Shown piece by piece: positions 53,856 through 61,855 of a DNA stretch of 64,000 nt. How positions within the stretch are numbered: position 1 is the stretch's first letter; each line of letters starts with the position of its first letter. The stretch comes from Clostridia bacterium (GTDB taxonomy: Bacteria; Bacillota; Clostridia; Christensenellales; UBA1242), in contig JAFXKG010000003.1 of assembly GCA_017531805.1 (NCBI GenBank), forward strand, positions 62,001 through 126,000. Reading direction: 5' to 3'. Under the pieces are notes generated by a model, which did no database searches, had not been told where the DNA came from, and worked only from the letters and a program-made list of their open reading frames with translations. A program made the translations under genes and the position numbers.

Positions 53856-56129
53856 TTACTTTTTATCATCTTTTTTTTCTAATGCTTTTAAAACCTTTTT
53901 AGTATCACGCATTTGTGCATCAGCTGCTTCACCAAGTTTTTTACCGGCGTCTTTTAAAGCTTCCATAGCACCAGCATCAAGTTCTAATTTATTACCACTT
54001 GAAATTTTTGATTCAAGTTCGCTTATTGCCGCTTTAATATCCACCGGTTGAGCATCACTACCCAATAATTTACCTTTGGCTGATTTAACTGCTTCAAGTA
54101 CACCTTCTGCAGCTTCTTTGCTTTTGTCATTGATTGACGATACATCACCTGCTGCTTTATTCATACTTGCATATTGTATTCTTGCTTCAGACACTGCAGC
54201 ATCTAAAGCTGGGCCCGTAAGAGAAGATTTATCTCTAAATGCTTTTTCGTCAAACTGTGTAACAACACCATTCTTTAATTCTTGGACAATAAGTTGAGGG
54301 TCTAATCCTCTAGCTACAGCTATATCTTCAATCTTTATACCAAGAGCAGCATTCAAGTCATCAAACTTATCATTGCGTATTGCCTCTTTAAATGCAGCAT
54401 CCAAAGTGTCTTTTCGTCCAACAGCTTCTTCATATGTTTTCTTGGCACCTTCTATTGCTTTATGTGCTTCAACACTTGCTTTAAATGTGTCGACACTTAC
54501 ACCTATATTTTTAGCGGCGTTTTCAATACCCTTAGCACCCAAACCTAAAGCATCTGCTGCTCTCTTGACTTTAGCCATTGCCGCTGCCGCTCCTTCTTCG
54601 TCCTTTTTAGCAATAGCGGCATTATATTGAGCAACAGCTTCTTTGTATCTTTGAACTCCTTCTTGCTTTTCTTTTGAATCTTTAAAGGCACTATCATATT
54701 CTTTTTTCATGCCCATAAAGTCTAAACCAAAGGTTTTTCCTGCCAACTTGCTTGCACCATCTCTTAATCCACTTTTTAGCATAGAATCAACAACAAGAGA
54801 TTTTACGCCTGCGCCAAAACCGCCTACTTTAGCATTTCCTCTTGCCTTACCAAATGCCCCAGCTGTAGTTTTTGTAGCTTTATTTACAGTACCAACACCT
54901 TGTTTTACTCGTTTTTGTACGCTACCCATCAAGCCAGAGCCATCGCCATAAGCATTGCCTGCACCAATGTAGCCAGTAATCATGTTGATGAAATCTTTAA
55001 CCATATATAATCCAGCAATTGTCAACAAAACACTTGTCAAACCAAAAGTATCTAATACTGTGTTTGTTTCTATCATTTGTATAAGTGGTGCAATGCTGAA
55101 AAATATATTTAAACCTGCAACTGCACCATATGCACTGATTGTGTTTTTTATAAAATCATCTTTCCATTTTTTTACTGCTCCACCATCATCAAGTGGATAC
55201 ATAGCACAAAGTGCAGGGCTAACTACAAACAATAACAAAAGAGTAAACAAACGTTTAACCATACCAAACGAAATTACACCCAAAGCATAAAGCAAGAACG
55301 CACCGCCACCTGCAAGCAATATGTAATTTATGTCCATCAATGTGTACCAGTCAGCTACATCACTTCTTCCGCCAATGTCTAATTTTTCACTTTTTGTATA
55401 AATTTGATCTATCACACCTGCATAATATTCAATTGCAGCGTCTTTTTCTTCTGCGTCAGTTGAAGTAAGGTCTGTCTTTTTAGAATCATCAAGGACAATC
55501 ACACCTTCAAGCCCAGCGTCACTAATTAATATTGTTATATCACTAACCAAATCATCAGCCCAATCGTCACCATGATCCTCTTGATATGTTCCGTTACGGA
55601 TATCATTTGCATTGTACGCAGCAGATATAAACAATTGTCTAGACATGGAAGTTGCTTCAGTTATATTTGTTGCACCTTCAATAGCATTTAACAATATGTT
55701 ACCTAACCACACACCAAGTAAACAACATACAGGGATAAACACAAAATTTGCAAGACCAATCAGTGCAGAACCAACAATATCTTTCCAACTTTTTTGTTTT
55801 GCTGCATACGCATTTTTAATAAATGCCATAACAGTAAATACAATCAAAAGTATTATTGCCAACAACATGATTGAAAATAACAAATTTCTTATTATGTCAT
55901 GTTGAAACAAATAGTACAACAAACCAGTTTCGGTTTCTTCGCCAGAGTTTGTACTTTTAATTGTTTTTCCACCAAAGTTGATGTTGCCAGTACCCGCAAA
56001 AGCTTTAAAGATATCTTGCACACCATCAATCAATACAAAAATGATGCTAAACAATGGATAAATGATTGTACCCAAAGCATCTATAATTGTACCTACAATG
56101 CCATTACCTAGAGCCAACAAACTACTCAT
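53856..56129 (-). CDS. VirB6/TrbL-like polytopic T4SS protein with long helical tail
   Basis: The 757-residue product has ~6-7 membrane helices in the first ~390 residues (VGTIIDALGTIIYPLFSIIF; LLFSIMLLAIILLIVFTVMAF; FLLYALGVISFGMVKRLFTLLLLFVVSPALCAM; SVLLTIAGLYMVKDF). This is the VirB6/TrbL arrangement. The rest is a Gly/Ala-rich joint and a long Ala/Lys/Glu helical region, probably cytoplasmic. It is followed at 16 nt by virB4. It has its own promoter and an AAGGAG site. Confidence 0.8.
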   Translation of the reverse strand: MSSLLALGNGIVGTIIDALGTIIYPLFSIIFVLIDGVQDIFKAFAGTGNINFGGKTIKSTNSGEETETGLLYYLFQHDIIRNLLFSIMLLAIILLIVFTVMAFIKNAYAAKQKSWKDIVGSALIGLANFVFIPVCCLLGVWLGNILLNAIEGATNITEATSMSRQLFISAAYNANDIRNGTYQEDHGDDWADDLVSDITILISDAGLEGVIVLDDSKKTDLTSTDAEEKDAAIEYYAGVIDQIYTKSEKLDIGGRSDVADWYTLMDINYILLAGGGAFLLYALGVISFGMVKRLFTLLLLFVVSPALCAMYPLDDGGAVKKWKDDFIKNTISAYGAVAGLNIFFSIAPLIQMIETNTVLDTFGLTSVLLTIAGLYMVKDFINMITGYIGAGNAYGDGSGLMGSVQKRVKQGVGTVNKATKTTAGAFGKARGNAKVGGFGAGVKSLVVDSMLKSGLRDGASKLAGKTFGLDFMGMKKEYDSAFKDSKEKQEGVQRYKEAVAQYNAAIAKKDEEGAAAAMAKVKRAADALGLGAKGIENAAKNIGVSVDTFKASVEAHKAIEGAKKTYEEAVGRKDTLDAAFKEAIRNDKFDDLNAALGIKIEDIAVARGLDPQLIVQELKNGVVTQFDEKAFRDKSSLTGPALDAAVSEARIQYASMNKAAGDVSSINDKSKEAAEGVLEAVKSAKGKLLGSDAQPVDIKAAISELESKISSGNKLELDAGAMEALKDAGKKLGEAADAQMRDTKKVLKALEKKDDKK

Positions 56130-56181
56130 AAATTTCTCCTTTTTATCAAAAAACGTGTAAAAGCCTAATATCTATAAAGAT

Positions 56182-56210
56182 ATTATATACCAAATCGACA
56201 AAATAATCAA
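56182..56210 (-). promoter_or_regulatory. promoter of the virB6-like/virB4 unit
   Basis: TTGATT (56205-56210), 17-nt spacer, TATAAT (56182-56187) on the minus strand, downstream of a terminator that ends the preceding gene. Confidence 0.7.
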
Positions 56211-56295
56211 TCAAAACAAATCACTTTTTTCTACAAATACAATGAACAAACAAACAATTTGCTTTGTGTCTGCATGTCTTGTTTCTATATCCAAA

Positions 56296-56324
56296 ACAAA
56301 AAAAGTTGTCATACGACAACTTTT
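56296..56324 (-). terminator. terminator of the 477-residue T4SS gene
   Basis: AAAAGTTGTC/GACAACTTTT with a 4-nt loop and a long T run on the minus strand, overlapping the stop codon. Confidence 0.85.
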
Positions 56325-57756
56325 AGTGATAATTTGTAATTGATTCTGCAAAGAAAAACGGTTGATTAGCATTAAATTGAACAGACATTCCATTAAAATT
56401 AAAGGTGTAATACTCATTGCCATTTTCGTCTGTAAGCAATTTAAAATAATATTCATTATTATCTAAATCAAACAACTGATTTATACCTGCTGGTGTTTCC
56501 ATTGCTTGACCATATTCATATTCATAAACGATTTGATTTAAATGTCCAAAACTTTCGTACAAATCGGTGCCTAATTCTTTATTTTTGATTTCACTTAAAC
56601 TAAAGCGTGTTTCACCATTTTGTATCCACATTTCAAAATTTTCGTCTGTGTCCATTGTCTTAAAAGATAAAAAATCAAATATTATTTGTTTTTTTGGCAT
56701 AAACAACATACCTACATATTGCTCTGCAAAAGTGTTTGGCATTTGTTCATTATCTGCCAATATATAATCTTTAACAATTAGTTTTTCCACACGGACAGTT
56801 GGTTGATTTATTTTGATATAATTTTCCACATGTATTGATAATTCTTCCACAGTAGGCAAAGTACCACCAGGTGATAAAGTGTACAAATTGTTATCCAACA
56901 CATAACCACTTATGCTTGTTGCAATTTGATTTGTTAAAGTTGCTATGTCTGATTCTATACCAAAATATTTGATACCATCAAGCACTTCAACAAATTCAAT
57001 ATCTGTAGGTTCAGCATCGTTGTCATGTTTATACATAATATCAGCCATATTGTTTACGATTGTATATAAGTGAAAATAATCGCTTGACGCATCTAAATTG
57101 TTAAAATTTTCATAATTATAATCTTCTTGAGGCAATGTTAAATTAACTGTAAAATCTGCCACACCTTGCAAAGATCCAGACACAATGTTGATATAATCTT
57201 CAATCATTTGCTGTCTTGCAAGTTCGTCATTTTTATAAATTACTCTGCACCCATAAAATGCATACCCTTTAACTCCATCGCCTGTTGCCATACCATTTTC
57301 TCGCACTTCTTTTTGATCTTGAAAGAACGACACTGCCATTACAACAGCCAAAACAACTAAAATAATTACCAGCAAAACAACTACAACTATCCAAAATATT
57401 GGGTTTGCTAAAAGAGCAGCAAATCCACCACCGGCTGCCGCCCCGCCCGTTGCACCACCAGCCGCGCCAGCACCAGCTCCAGCAGCCGCTCCTCCAGTGG
57501 CTGCTGCTCCACCTGAAGCTCCTGCACTTGCACCGCCGACAGATCCTGCACCACCACTGCTTACTGGATCGCCAACGCCACCGCCGGGATTACCTTTTGG
57601 AGTGCTACCCATTGATGTTTTTCTTGATTGATCAGGCTTGTTTCTTCGTTTAGATCTATTTTCTATTTCTTGTTCTAAATCTTCTAGATCTATGTCTTGA
57701 CCTTCGTCATCATCTTCGTCGTCAAATTCATTTACCAAATCTTCAAAATTAGCCAT
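56323..57756 (-). CDS. unknown T4SS-cluster protein: acidic N-terminus, Gly/Ala linker, one membrane helix
   Basis: A 477-residue bitopic protein. Residues 1-35 are very acidic (NEFDDEDDDEGQDIDLEDLEQE). Then come a basic patch, a Gly/Ala/Ser-rich low-complexity stretch (to ~115) and one strong membrane helix (IFWIVVVVLLVIILVVLAVVMAV). About 330 extracellular residues of mixed fold follow. The position between pilin and VirB6 suggests a channel or assembly part, perhaps filling the place of VirB8/TcpC, but no homology is evident. ATG 57756 is chosen for AAAAGGAG 5 nt upstream. Confidence 0.75.
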   Translation of the reverse strand: MANFEDLVNEFDDEDDDEGQDIDLEDLEQEIENRSKRRNKPDQSRKTSMGSTPKGNPGGGVGDPVSSGGAGSVGGASAGASGGAAATGGAAAGAGAGAAGGATGGAAAGGGFAALLANPIFWIVVVVLLVIILVVLAVVMAVSFFQDQKEVRENGMATGDGVKGYAFYGCRVIYKNDELARQQMIEDYINIVSGSLQGVADFTVNLTLPQEDYNYENFNNLDASSDYFHLYTIVNNMADIMYKHDNDAEPTDIEFVEVLDGIKYFGIESDIATLTNQIATSISGYVLDNNLYTLSPGGTLPTVEELSIHVENYIKINQPTVRVEKLIVKDYILADNEQMPNTFAEQYVGMLFMPKKQIIFDFLSFKTMDTDENFEMWIQNGETRFSLSEIKNKELGTDLYESFGHLNQIVYEYEYGQAMETPAGINQLFDLDNNEYYFKLLTDENGNEYYTFNFNGMSVQFNANQPFFFAESITNYH

Positions 57757-57851
57757 GATCACTCCTTTTGTTTTTTTCTTGCTTATATTATAACGCAAAT
57801 TAATCGTTTAAACAATCATTTTTTAATCAATTTAGCAAAAAAATATATAAT

Positions 57852-57908
57852 AATAAACTAGTTTAATTCGCTACAATCGTAAATGTAGTTTGTTGTTAGC
57901 ACAATAAA
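57852..57908. repeat. diverged ~55-nt repeat, copy 2
   Basis: ATAAACTAGTTTA, CTACAATCGTAAATGTAG and GCACAATAAAA parallel 50906-50962, by eye about 70-75% identical. The central part can form CTAC/GTAG around TCGTAAAT. Confidence 0.65.
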
Positions 57909-57930
57909 AAAACAACGGGAAAACCGTTGC
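57904..57930 (-). terminator. terminator of the pilin gene
   Basis: CAACGG/CCGTTG with a 5-nt loop followed by T7 on the minus strand. Confidence 0.85.
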
Positions 57931-57939
57931 TTAAATTAA

Positions 57940-58281
57940 TTATTTAATAAACATTGATTTAACGCCATTTACATAGAAAGAAACTACGCTATTTTTGTCA
58001 TACCAGTTGTCAAAATTAATTTTGCCATTTTCAAGCATCCATTTTAACCAGTAGAACAACGCAATCAACAAACCTGTTACAACAATACCAACAATAACTG
58101 AAATCAATTTTTGTTTAGCTTCGTCTCTTGCAGATTTATCTTCTGCTTTTGCAAATTTAAAACCTACATAGATTGCATAGAAAACACCTGCAACAGCCAC
58201 CAAAATCAAAACTGGATTTAAAATATTGGCGATAGCGCTTGTTAAAGTATTTACCCAACCTGGAGCTAATAATGTACTCAT
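57940..58281 (-). CDS. VirB2/TrbC-like pilin candidate
   Basis: A 113-residue protein with two membrane helices (ILNPVLILVAVAGVFYAIYVGF; LISVIVGIVVTGLLIALFYWL) separated by a short charged loop (AKAEDKSARDEAKQK). Size, helix pair and the basic loop match VirB2/TrbC-type pilins of Gram-positive conjugation systems. No long cleaved leader is evident. AAGGGGG precedes the ATG. It heads the minus-strand secretion genes, divergent from virD4. Confidence 0.72.
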   Translation of the reverse strand: MSTLLAPGWVNTLTSAIANILNPVLILVAVAGVFYAIYVGFKFAKAEDKSARDEAKQKLISVIVGIVVTGLLIALFYWLKWMLENGKINFDNWYDKNSVVSFYVNGVKSMFIK

Positions 58282-58302
58282 AAAATTCCCCCTTAATTTT
58301 TA

Positions 58303-58323
58303 GCGTAAATTTAAATTTTACGC
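58303..58323 (-). promoter_or_regulatory. inverted repeat in the leader of the pilin gene
   Basis: GCGTAAA/TTTACGC separated by 7 nt, 8 nt upstream of the AAGGGGG site. It could be an operator or an mRNA hairpin. Farther upstream two TTGACA boxes 20 nt apart (58373, 58393) lie on the plus strand towards virD4. Confidence 0.5.
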
Positions 58324-58550
58324 AATTTATGACATAATAATAACAACTTAAAAAATTAAAATCAACTAAATTTTGACAATATTTTAAAATTTTTGACATT
58401 TTTTTAAAAATTAGTAGATCAATTAAATACAATATTATTTTTTGCTTGTTTTATTTTCTTATTCATTAAAACTAAATAAAAATAATGTTTTTATCCTTGA
58501 CTATTTTTTTTAAATTAGTTAATATTACAAAAGTAAATAAGGAAGGAATA

Positions 58551-60563
58551 ATGAAAGATTTTTTTAAAAAGGTTTTAAAATACATAATATTCGCTGCAAT
58601 TTTATATGTAGTTGCGGTTATAGCATTTACTTATTTTAAAGAAGATAGAGTCGCGTTCTCTTTTGAACAAGCAAAAAACAATATGGTTTTTATTGTATTA
58701 TTTTTTGGTATGGCAGGTTTGTTGTTACACGACCTGTTAAAATTACTTGATGGCAAAGGCAAGAAAAAAACCAAAAAAGCAAAAGACACTGTTAAAGACA
58801 CAAAAGGTAACGAAACTCAACAATTTTTTGACAGAGACTTTGTTACAGAAGAAACATTAAAATCAAACAAAGATTTTAACTATCACACATTATCAACCAT
58901 TAGGTCAAGCAAAAAAGATGGTATATTGGTCCGTGCGGAAGAAAAAGGTCACAACATGGAAATCAACTTTGTGCAACCAATTCACGCACTTTGTGTTGGT
59001 ACAACATCATCTGGTAAAACTTCTAGATTTATCATCCCGTCAATACAATTAATGAGTATGACAGCAGCAAAACCATCATTTGTTATTACAGACCCTAAAG
59101 GTGAATTATACGAAAAGTGTGGTTCCAAATTGATAAAGGAAGGTTATGATGTAAAAGTTGTGGACCTAAGAGACCCGTTCTCTTCTGCTCAATGGAACCC
59201 TTTAACTTATCCTTATGATTTATATCACAGATGTTATAGTTTGGAAAAGGAAGTTAAAGTACACCCACCAGGAGACAATCCAAAAAATCACAAAGTAATA
59301 ATTGCTCAAAGTTTTAATTATGCAGAACAAAACTGGTTTGAATTTAACGGACACGCATATGCCGACAAAACTTCTGTAGAAAAAGCAATGCGAGTTGTTG
59401 CAACTCAATTAAGAGACCAAGCATACAATGCCTTAAACGACATTTGTACAACTTTGGCACCAATCGAAAGTGACAAAGACCCAAGTTGGGAACGCACCGC
59501 TCAAAGATTGATACATGCAGTAATGCTTGCAATGCTAGAAGACAGCCGTATCCCAGAACTTGGCATGACAAGAGAAAAATACAATTTATACAATGTTTAT
59601 AAAATTTGTAACACAACAGATACGGGCAGAGAGACATTTGCAACACTTAAAAAATATTTGTTCCAATATCGTGATAAATTTTCTAAGGTTGGTGACCTTG
59701 CTTCAACCGCTTTAAACAACGCAGAGACTACAAGTAAAAACTATATGGGTTTCGTATCCAGCAAAACTGCATTGTTTAGTGACTCTGGTATAAGCTATTT
59801 AACATCAAGAAGCGAAATTGATTTTGTTAATTTAGACGAAAAACCTACAGCAATATTCCTTATTATTCCTGATGAAATGCGCACAAGATATCCACTTGCT
59901 ATATTATTTGTTACTCAATTGTATAAACGACTTGTTGAAAAAGCTCAATCGCTTGGTGAAAGATTAAAGCGTAATGTATATTTCCTTCTTGACGAATTTG
60001 GTAATATGCCAAGGTTTCCAGAATTTGGCTCTATTATGACAGTTGGTCGTTCTCGTGGTATCTTCTTTGAACTATGCGTTCAATCATACAGCCAATTATA
60101 TCAAGTATACGGACAAGATGAAGGCAAAATTATCAAAGACAACTGCCCTATTCAAATCTATGTTGCTTCAGAAGACACCACAACAAACAAAGAGTTTAGT
60201 GAACTTTTGGGCAAAAAGACAATTGTTCAAACCAACGAAAACAAAAGCAAAGGCCCAGACGGCAAAGAAACAACTTCTACAAGCGAACAAATATTATCAA
60301 TTCCTATTGCTTATCCAGAACAATTGCCAACATTTAGAGACGAAGGCAAATTGGTTATCAAAACATTTACACCAAACTCAGCACTTAAAACTGTTATCAC
60401 TTCTTGCTATACATCAAAAACAAATGGTTACGATTTAACACCTATGAGAGGAGTTTATCGTCCAAGCGGTCTTCTTGACGAACAAGCTGTGTTCTATGAC
60501 ATTAAGGAAAGAAACAAATTTATGTCAAAAGATGAAGAAGACGACGATGATGATTTATTTTAA
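58551..60563 (+). CDS. virD4: VirD4/TraG-type T4SS coupling protein
   Basis: The 670-residue product has two N-terminal membrane helices (~11-27 and ~45-62), a Lys-rich linker, and the TraG/VirD4 ATPase: Walker A GTTSSGKT at 150-157, FVITDPKGELYEKCG, Walker B NVYFLLDEFGNMP and ELCVQSYSQLYQVYG. An acidic tail (EEDDDDDLF) ends it. Coupling proteins deliver DNA-relaxase or protein substrates to the channel. ATG 58551 is chosen for AAGGAAGG just upstream. It is transcribed away from the other T4SS genes. Confidence 0.93.
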   Translation: MKDFFKKVLKYIIFAAILYVVAVIAFTYFKEDRVAFSFEQAKNNMVFIVLFFGMAGLLLHDLLKLLDGKGKKKTKKAKDTVKDTKGNETQQFFDRDFVTEETLKSNKDFNYHTLSTIRSSKKDGILVRAEEKGHNMEINFVQPIHALCVGTTSSGKTSRFIIPSIQLMSMTAAKPSFVITDPKGELYEKCGSKLIKEGYDVKVVDLRDPFSSAQWNPLTYPYDLYHRCYSLEKEVKVHPPGDNPKNHKVIIAQSFNYAEQNWFEFNGHAYADKTSVEKAMRVVATQLRDQAYNALNDICTTLAPIESDKDPSWERTAQRLIHAVMLAMLEDSRIPELGMTREKYNLYNVYKICNTTDTGRETFATLKKYLFQYRDKFSKVGDLASTALNNAETTSKNYMGFVSSKTALFSDSGISYLTSRSEIDFVNLDEKPTAIFLIIPDEMRTRYPLAILFVTQLYKRLVEKAQSLGERLKRNVYFLLDEFGNMPRFPEFGSIMTVGRSRGIFFELCVQSYSQLYQVYGQDEGKIIKDNCPIQIYVASEDTTTNKEFSELLGKKTIVQTNENKSKGPDGKETTSTSEQILSIPIAYPEQLPTFRDEGKLVIKTFTPNSALKTVITSCYTSKTNGYDLTPMRGVYRPSGLLDEQAVFYDIKERNKFMSKDEEDDDDDLF

Positions 60564-60568
60564 AAATT

Positions 60569-60593
60569 AAGGAGATATGTATCTCCTTTTTTT
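60569..60593 (+). terminator. terminator of virD4
   Basis: AAGGAGAT/ATCTCCTT with a 4-nt loop, then T7. Confidence 0.88.
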
Positions 60594-60756
60594 ATAATCT
60601 AAATAAAATATATAAAGTAAAATTAATTAGGTTATTATTAAAAATATCTGCATTGTTATATTGTATTGTTATATAATATATCTTATATGTTTTTTTAAGT
60701 GATAAAACCGCAAATTTGCGCACAAAAATAAATTTTTAAAATTTTCAGTAATTTTA

Positions 60757-60785
60757 TTGACAAAATGATAATAATATGTTAATAA
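60757..60785 (+). promoter_or_regulatory. promoter of tRNA-fMet
   Basis: TTGACA (60757-60762), 17-nt spacer, TAATAA (60780-60785), about 28 nt before the tRNA. Confidence 0.65.
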
Positions 60786-60813
60786 TATAGAAGTATATTC
60801 AAATACACTATAT

Positions 60814-60890
60814 CGCGGGATGGAGCAGCACGGCAGCTCGTCGGGCTCATAACCCGAAGGTCGTTGGTTCAAATCCAACTCCCGCAACCA
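60814..60890 (+). tRNA. initiator tRNA-fMet(CAT), CCA encoded
   Basis: It starts CGCGGG and ends CCCGCAACCA, leaving the unpaired C1-A72 of bacterial initiators. The anticodon stem has the three G-C pairs (TCGGG-CTCATAA-CCCGA), the other initiator hallmark. The T-loop is TTCAAAT, and CCA is encoded. Confidence 0.96.
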
Positions 60891-60896
60891 AGTTGG

Positions 60897-60943
60897 ACTC
60901 AGTTGAACCACCCTATCAAAAGAGGGCATCAACTGAGTTTTTT
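60897..60943 (+). terminator. terminator of tRNA-fMet
   Basis: ACTCAGTTGA (60897-60906) pairs with TCAACTGAGT (60929-60938), with an inner CCCT/AGGG stem, then T6. Confidence 0.85.
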
Positions 60944-61000
60944 GATACTTTTATCGACCGAACCCGTTTCGTTGATTTAAGGCATAAAAGAACGCAAAAT

Positions 61001-61028
61001 TAGGGCATATTTGAAACCCTATTTTTTT
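61001..61028 (+). terminator. possible intrinsic terminator
   Basis: TAGGG/CCCTA around 11 nt, then T7. Confidence 0.5.
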
Positions 61029-61149
61029 ATAATTTGAAAATCGACAAAATCTCCTTATATCTTTGCTTTTGTTGTGTCTGTTGTATCACAGTTCTCGTAG
61101 AAGTCAATGGAATAAAAAAAATTGTTTTTATCTTAATATTAAAAATTTT

Positions 61150-61178
61150 AAGCCAGGTAGAAATACTTGGCTTTTTTT
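61150..61178 (+). terminator. intrinsic terminator-like hairpin
   Basis: AAGCCAGGTA/TACTTGGCTT (one G-U), GAAA tetraloop, then T7. No plus-strand gene precedes it apart from the tRNA. Confidence 0.75.
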
Positions 61179-61250
61179 ATTGCATCAATTTTTTTTAGTT
61201 CTGTATCCTTGACTTCTACTTTTTTATTTTCAAATCCATTTATTAAAACC

Positions 61251-61300
61251 CCAACAGTGCTACTTCGGCCACTGCCAAAAGGCAAATCTATAAGGAGGTT
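61251..61300 (+). promoter_or_regulatory. structured, GC-richer leader before the mobile-type gene set
   Basis: CAGTG/CACTG (61255-61259, 61270-61274) and the overlapping TGCC-AAAA-GGCA (61273-61284) form competing hairpins just ahead of AAGGAGG. It might be a regulatory RNA leader; I cannot assign it to a known class. Confidence 0.4.
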
Positions 61301-61303
61301 AAA

Positions 61304-61564
61304 ATGAATAAAGAAGTTGAAAAGTATTCAATAGATAAGTTGTATCTTAAAGAATTTCAATTCTATAACGGTGAATATGATATCACATTAAACATCGTTG
61401 ACATTAACACTGACAAAATGATTATTAATCTTGCTGTTAGCAATCTTGGAAAAATCAGTGTTATTGAATATGATTTGAAAAGAGATAAAGATAACAACTT
61501 ATATATTGAATTTGGCTGTGAAAACAGCAAAATTGAAATTGATGATTTTGAAGAAATTAATTAA
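61304..61564 (+). CDS. unknown 86-residue protein
   Basis: A small acidic, beta-rich protein (LKEFQFYNGEYDITLNIVDINTDKMIINLAVSN). I do not recognise it. The start is set by AAGGAGG 5 nt before ATG. It is first in a run of closely spaced co-directional genes (gaps of 0-12 nt, strong ribosome sites), the packing of phage or conjugative-element cargo. Confidence 0.7.
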   Translation: MNKEVEKYSIDKLYLKEFQFYNGEYDITLNIVDINTDKMIINLAVSNLGKISVIEYDLKRDKDNNLYIEFGCENSKIEIDDFEEIN

Positions 61565-61575
61565 AGGAGTAACAA

Positions 61576-61854
61576 ATGATTATTGAAGAATTACAAAGAT
61601 TACCAAGAATTAAAAACATTAAAGAAGAATTAGAAAAATATGTTGGCAAAAACATATATCGTTGTCCTTTATGTGAAAAGACATTTGAATGGGACGACTA
61701 TTATTACAATCCAGCTGAAAACATTTACACCTGTCCTTGTTGTTTAAATGATGCAGATGAAAAAGAATATACAGATGTTAATGCACTTGAATTATTTGAA
61801 GATATGTTTTTAGCTTACAAAGATAGAAACCAAGTTTATAAGGAGAAAAAATAA
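61576..61854 (+). CDS. small zinc-ribbon-like protein
   Basis: A 92-residue protein with RCPLCEKTF followed ~25 residues later by TCPCCLNDA, a four-Cys zinc ribbon, flanked by helical ends. Function unknown. AAAGGAG precedes the ATG; it ends one base before the next gene. Confidence 0.75.
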   Translation: MIIEELQRLPRIKNIKEELEKYVGKNIYRCPLCEKTFEWDDYYYNPAENIYTCPCCLNDADEKEYTDVNALELFEDMFLAYKDRNQVYKEKK

Positions 61855-61855
61855 A

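Larger units (their letters stand above)
60891..61303. other. 413-bp gap between tRNA-fMet and the next gene
   Basis: It holds three U-tailed hairpins (listed separately), a partial inverted copy of the tRNA T-arm directly after the CCA (AGTTGGA...TTGAACCA, 60891-60910), and a structured leader just before the next gene. Short open stretches on the minus strand lack starts and ribosome sites. Confidence 0.55.

Noticed and set aside
50991..60563. T4SS cluster as an element inserted in tRNA-Arg(CCT)
   Set aside because: Elements insert at the 3' end of the tRNA (50991 side), but the cluster lies on the 5' side, and no att repeat was seen.
61030..61330. Minus-strand gene or integrase remnant (ending in KKIDAIKKAKYFYLA, or DFYENCDTTDTTKAKI)
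   Set aside because: Both open stretches lack a start codon with a ribosome site, are under 65 codons, and overlap a plus-strand terminator and ribosome binding site.
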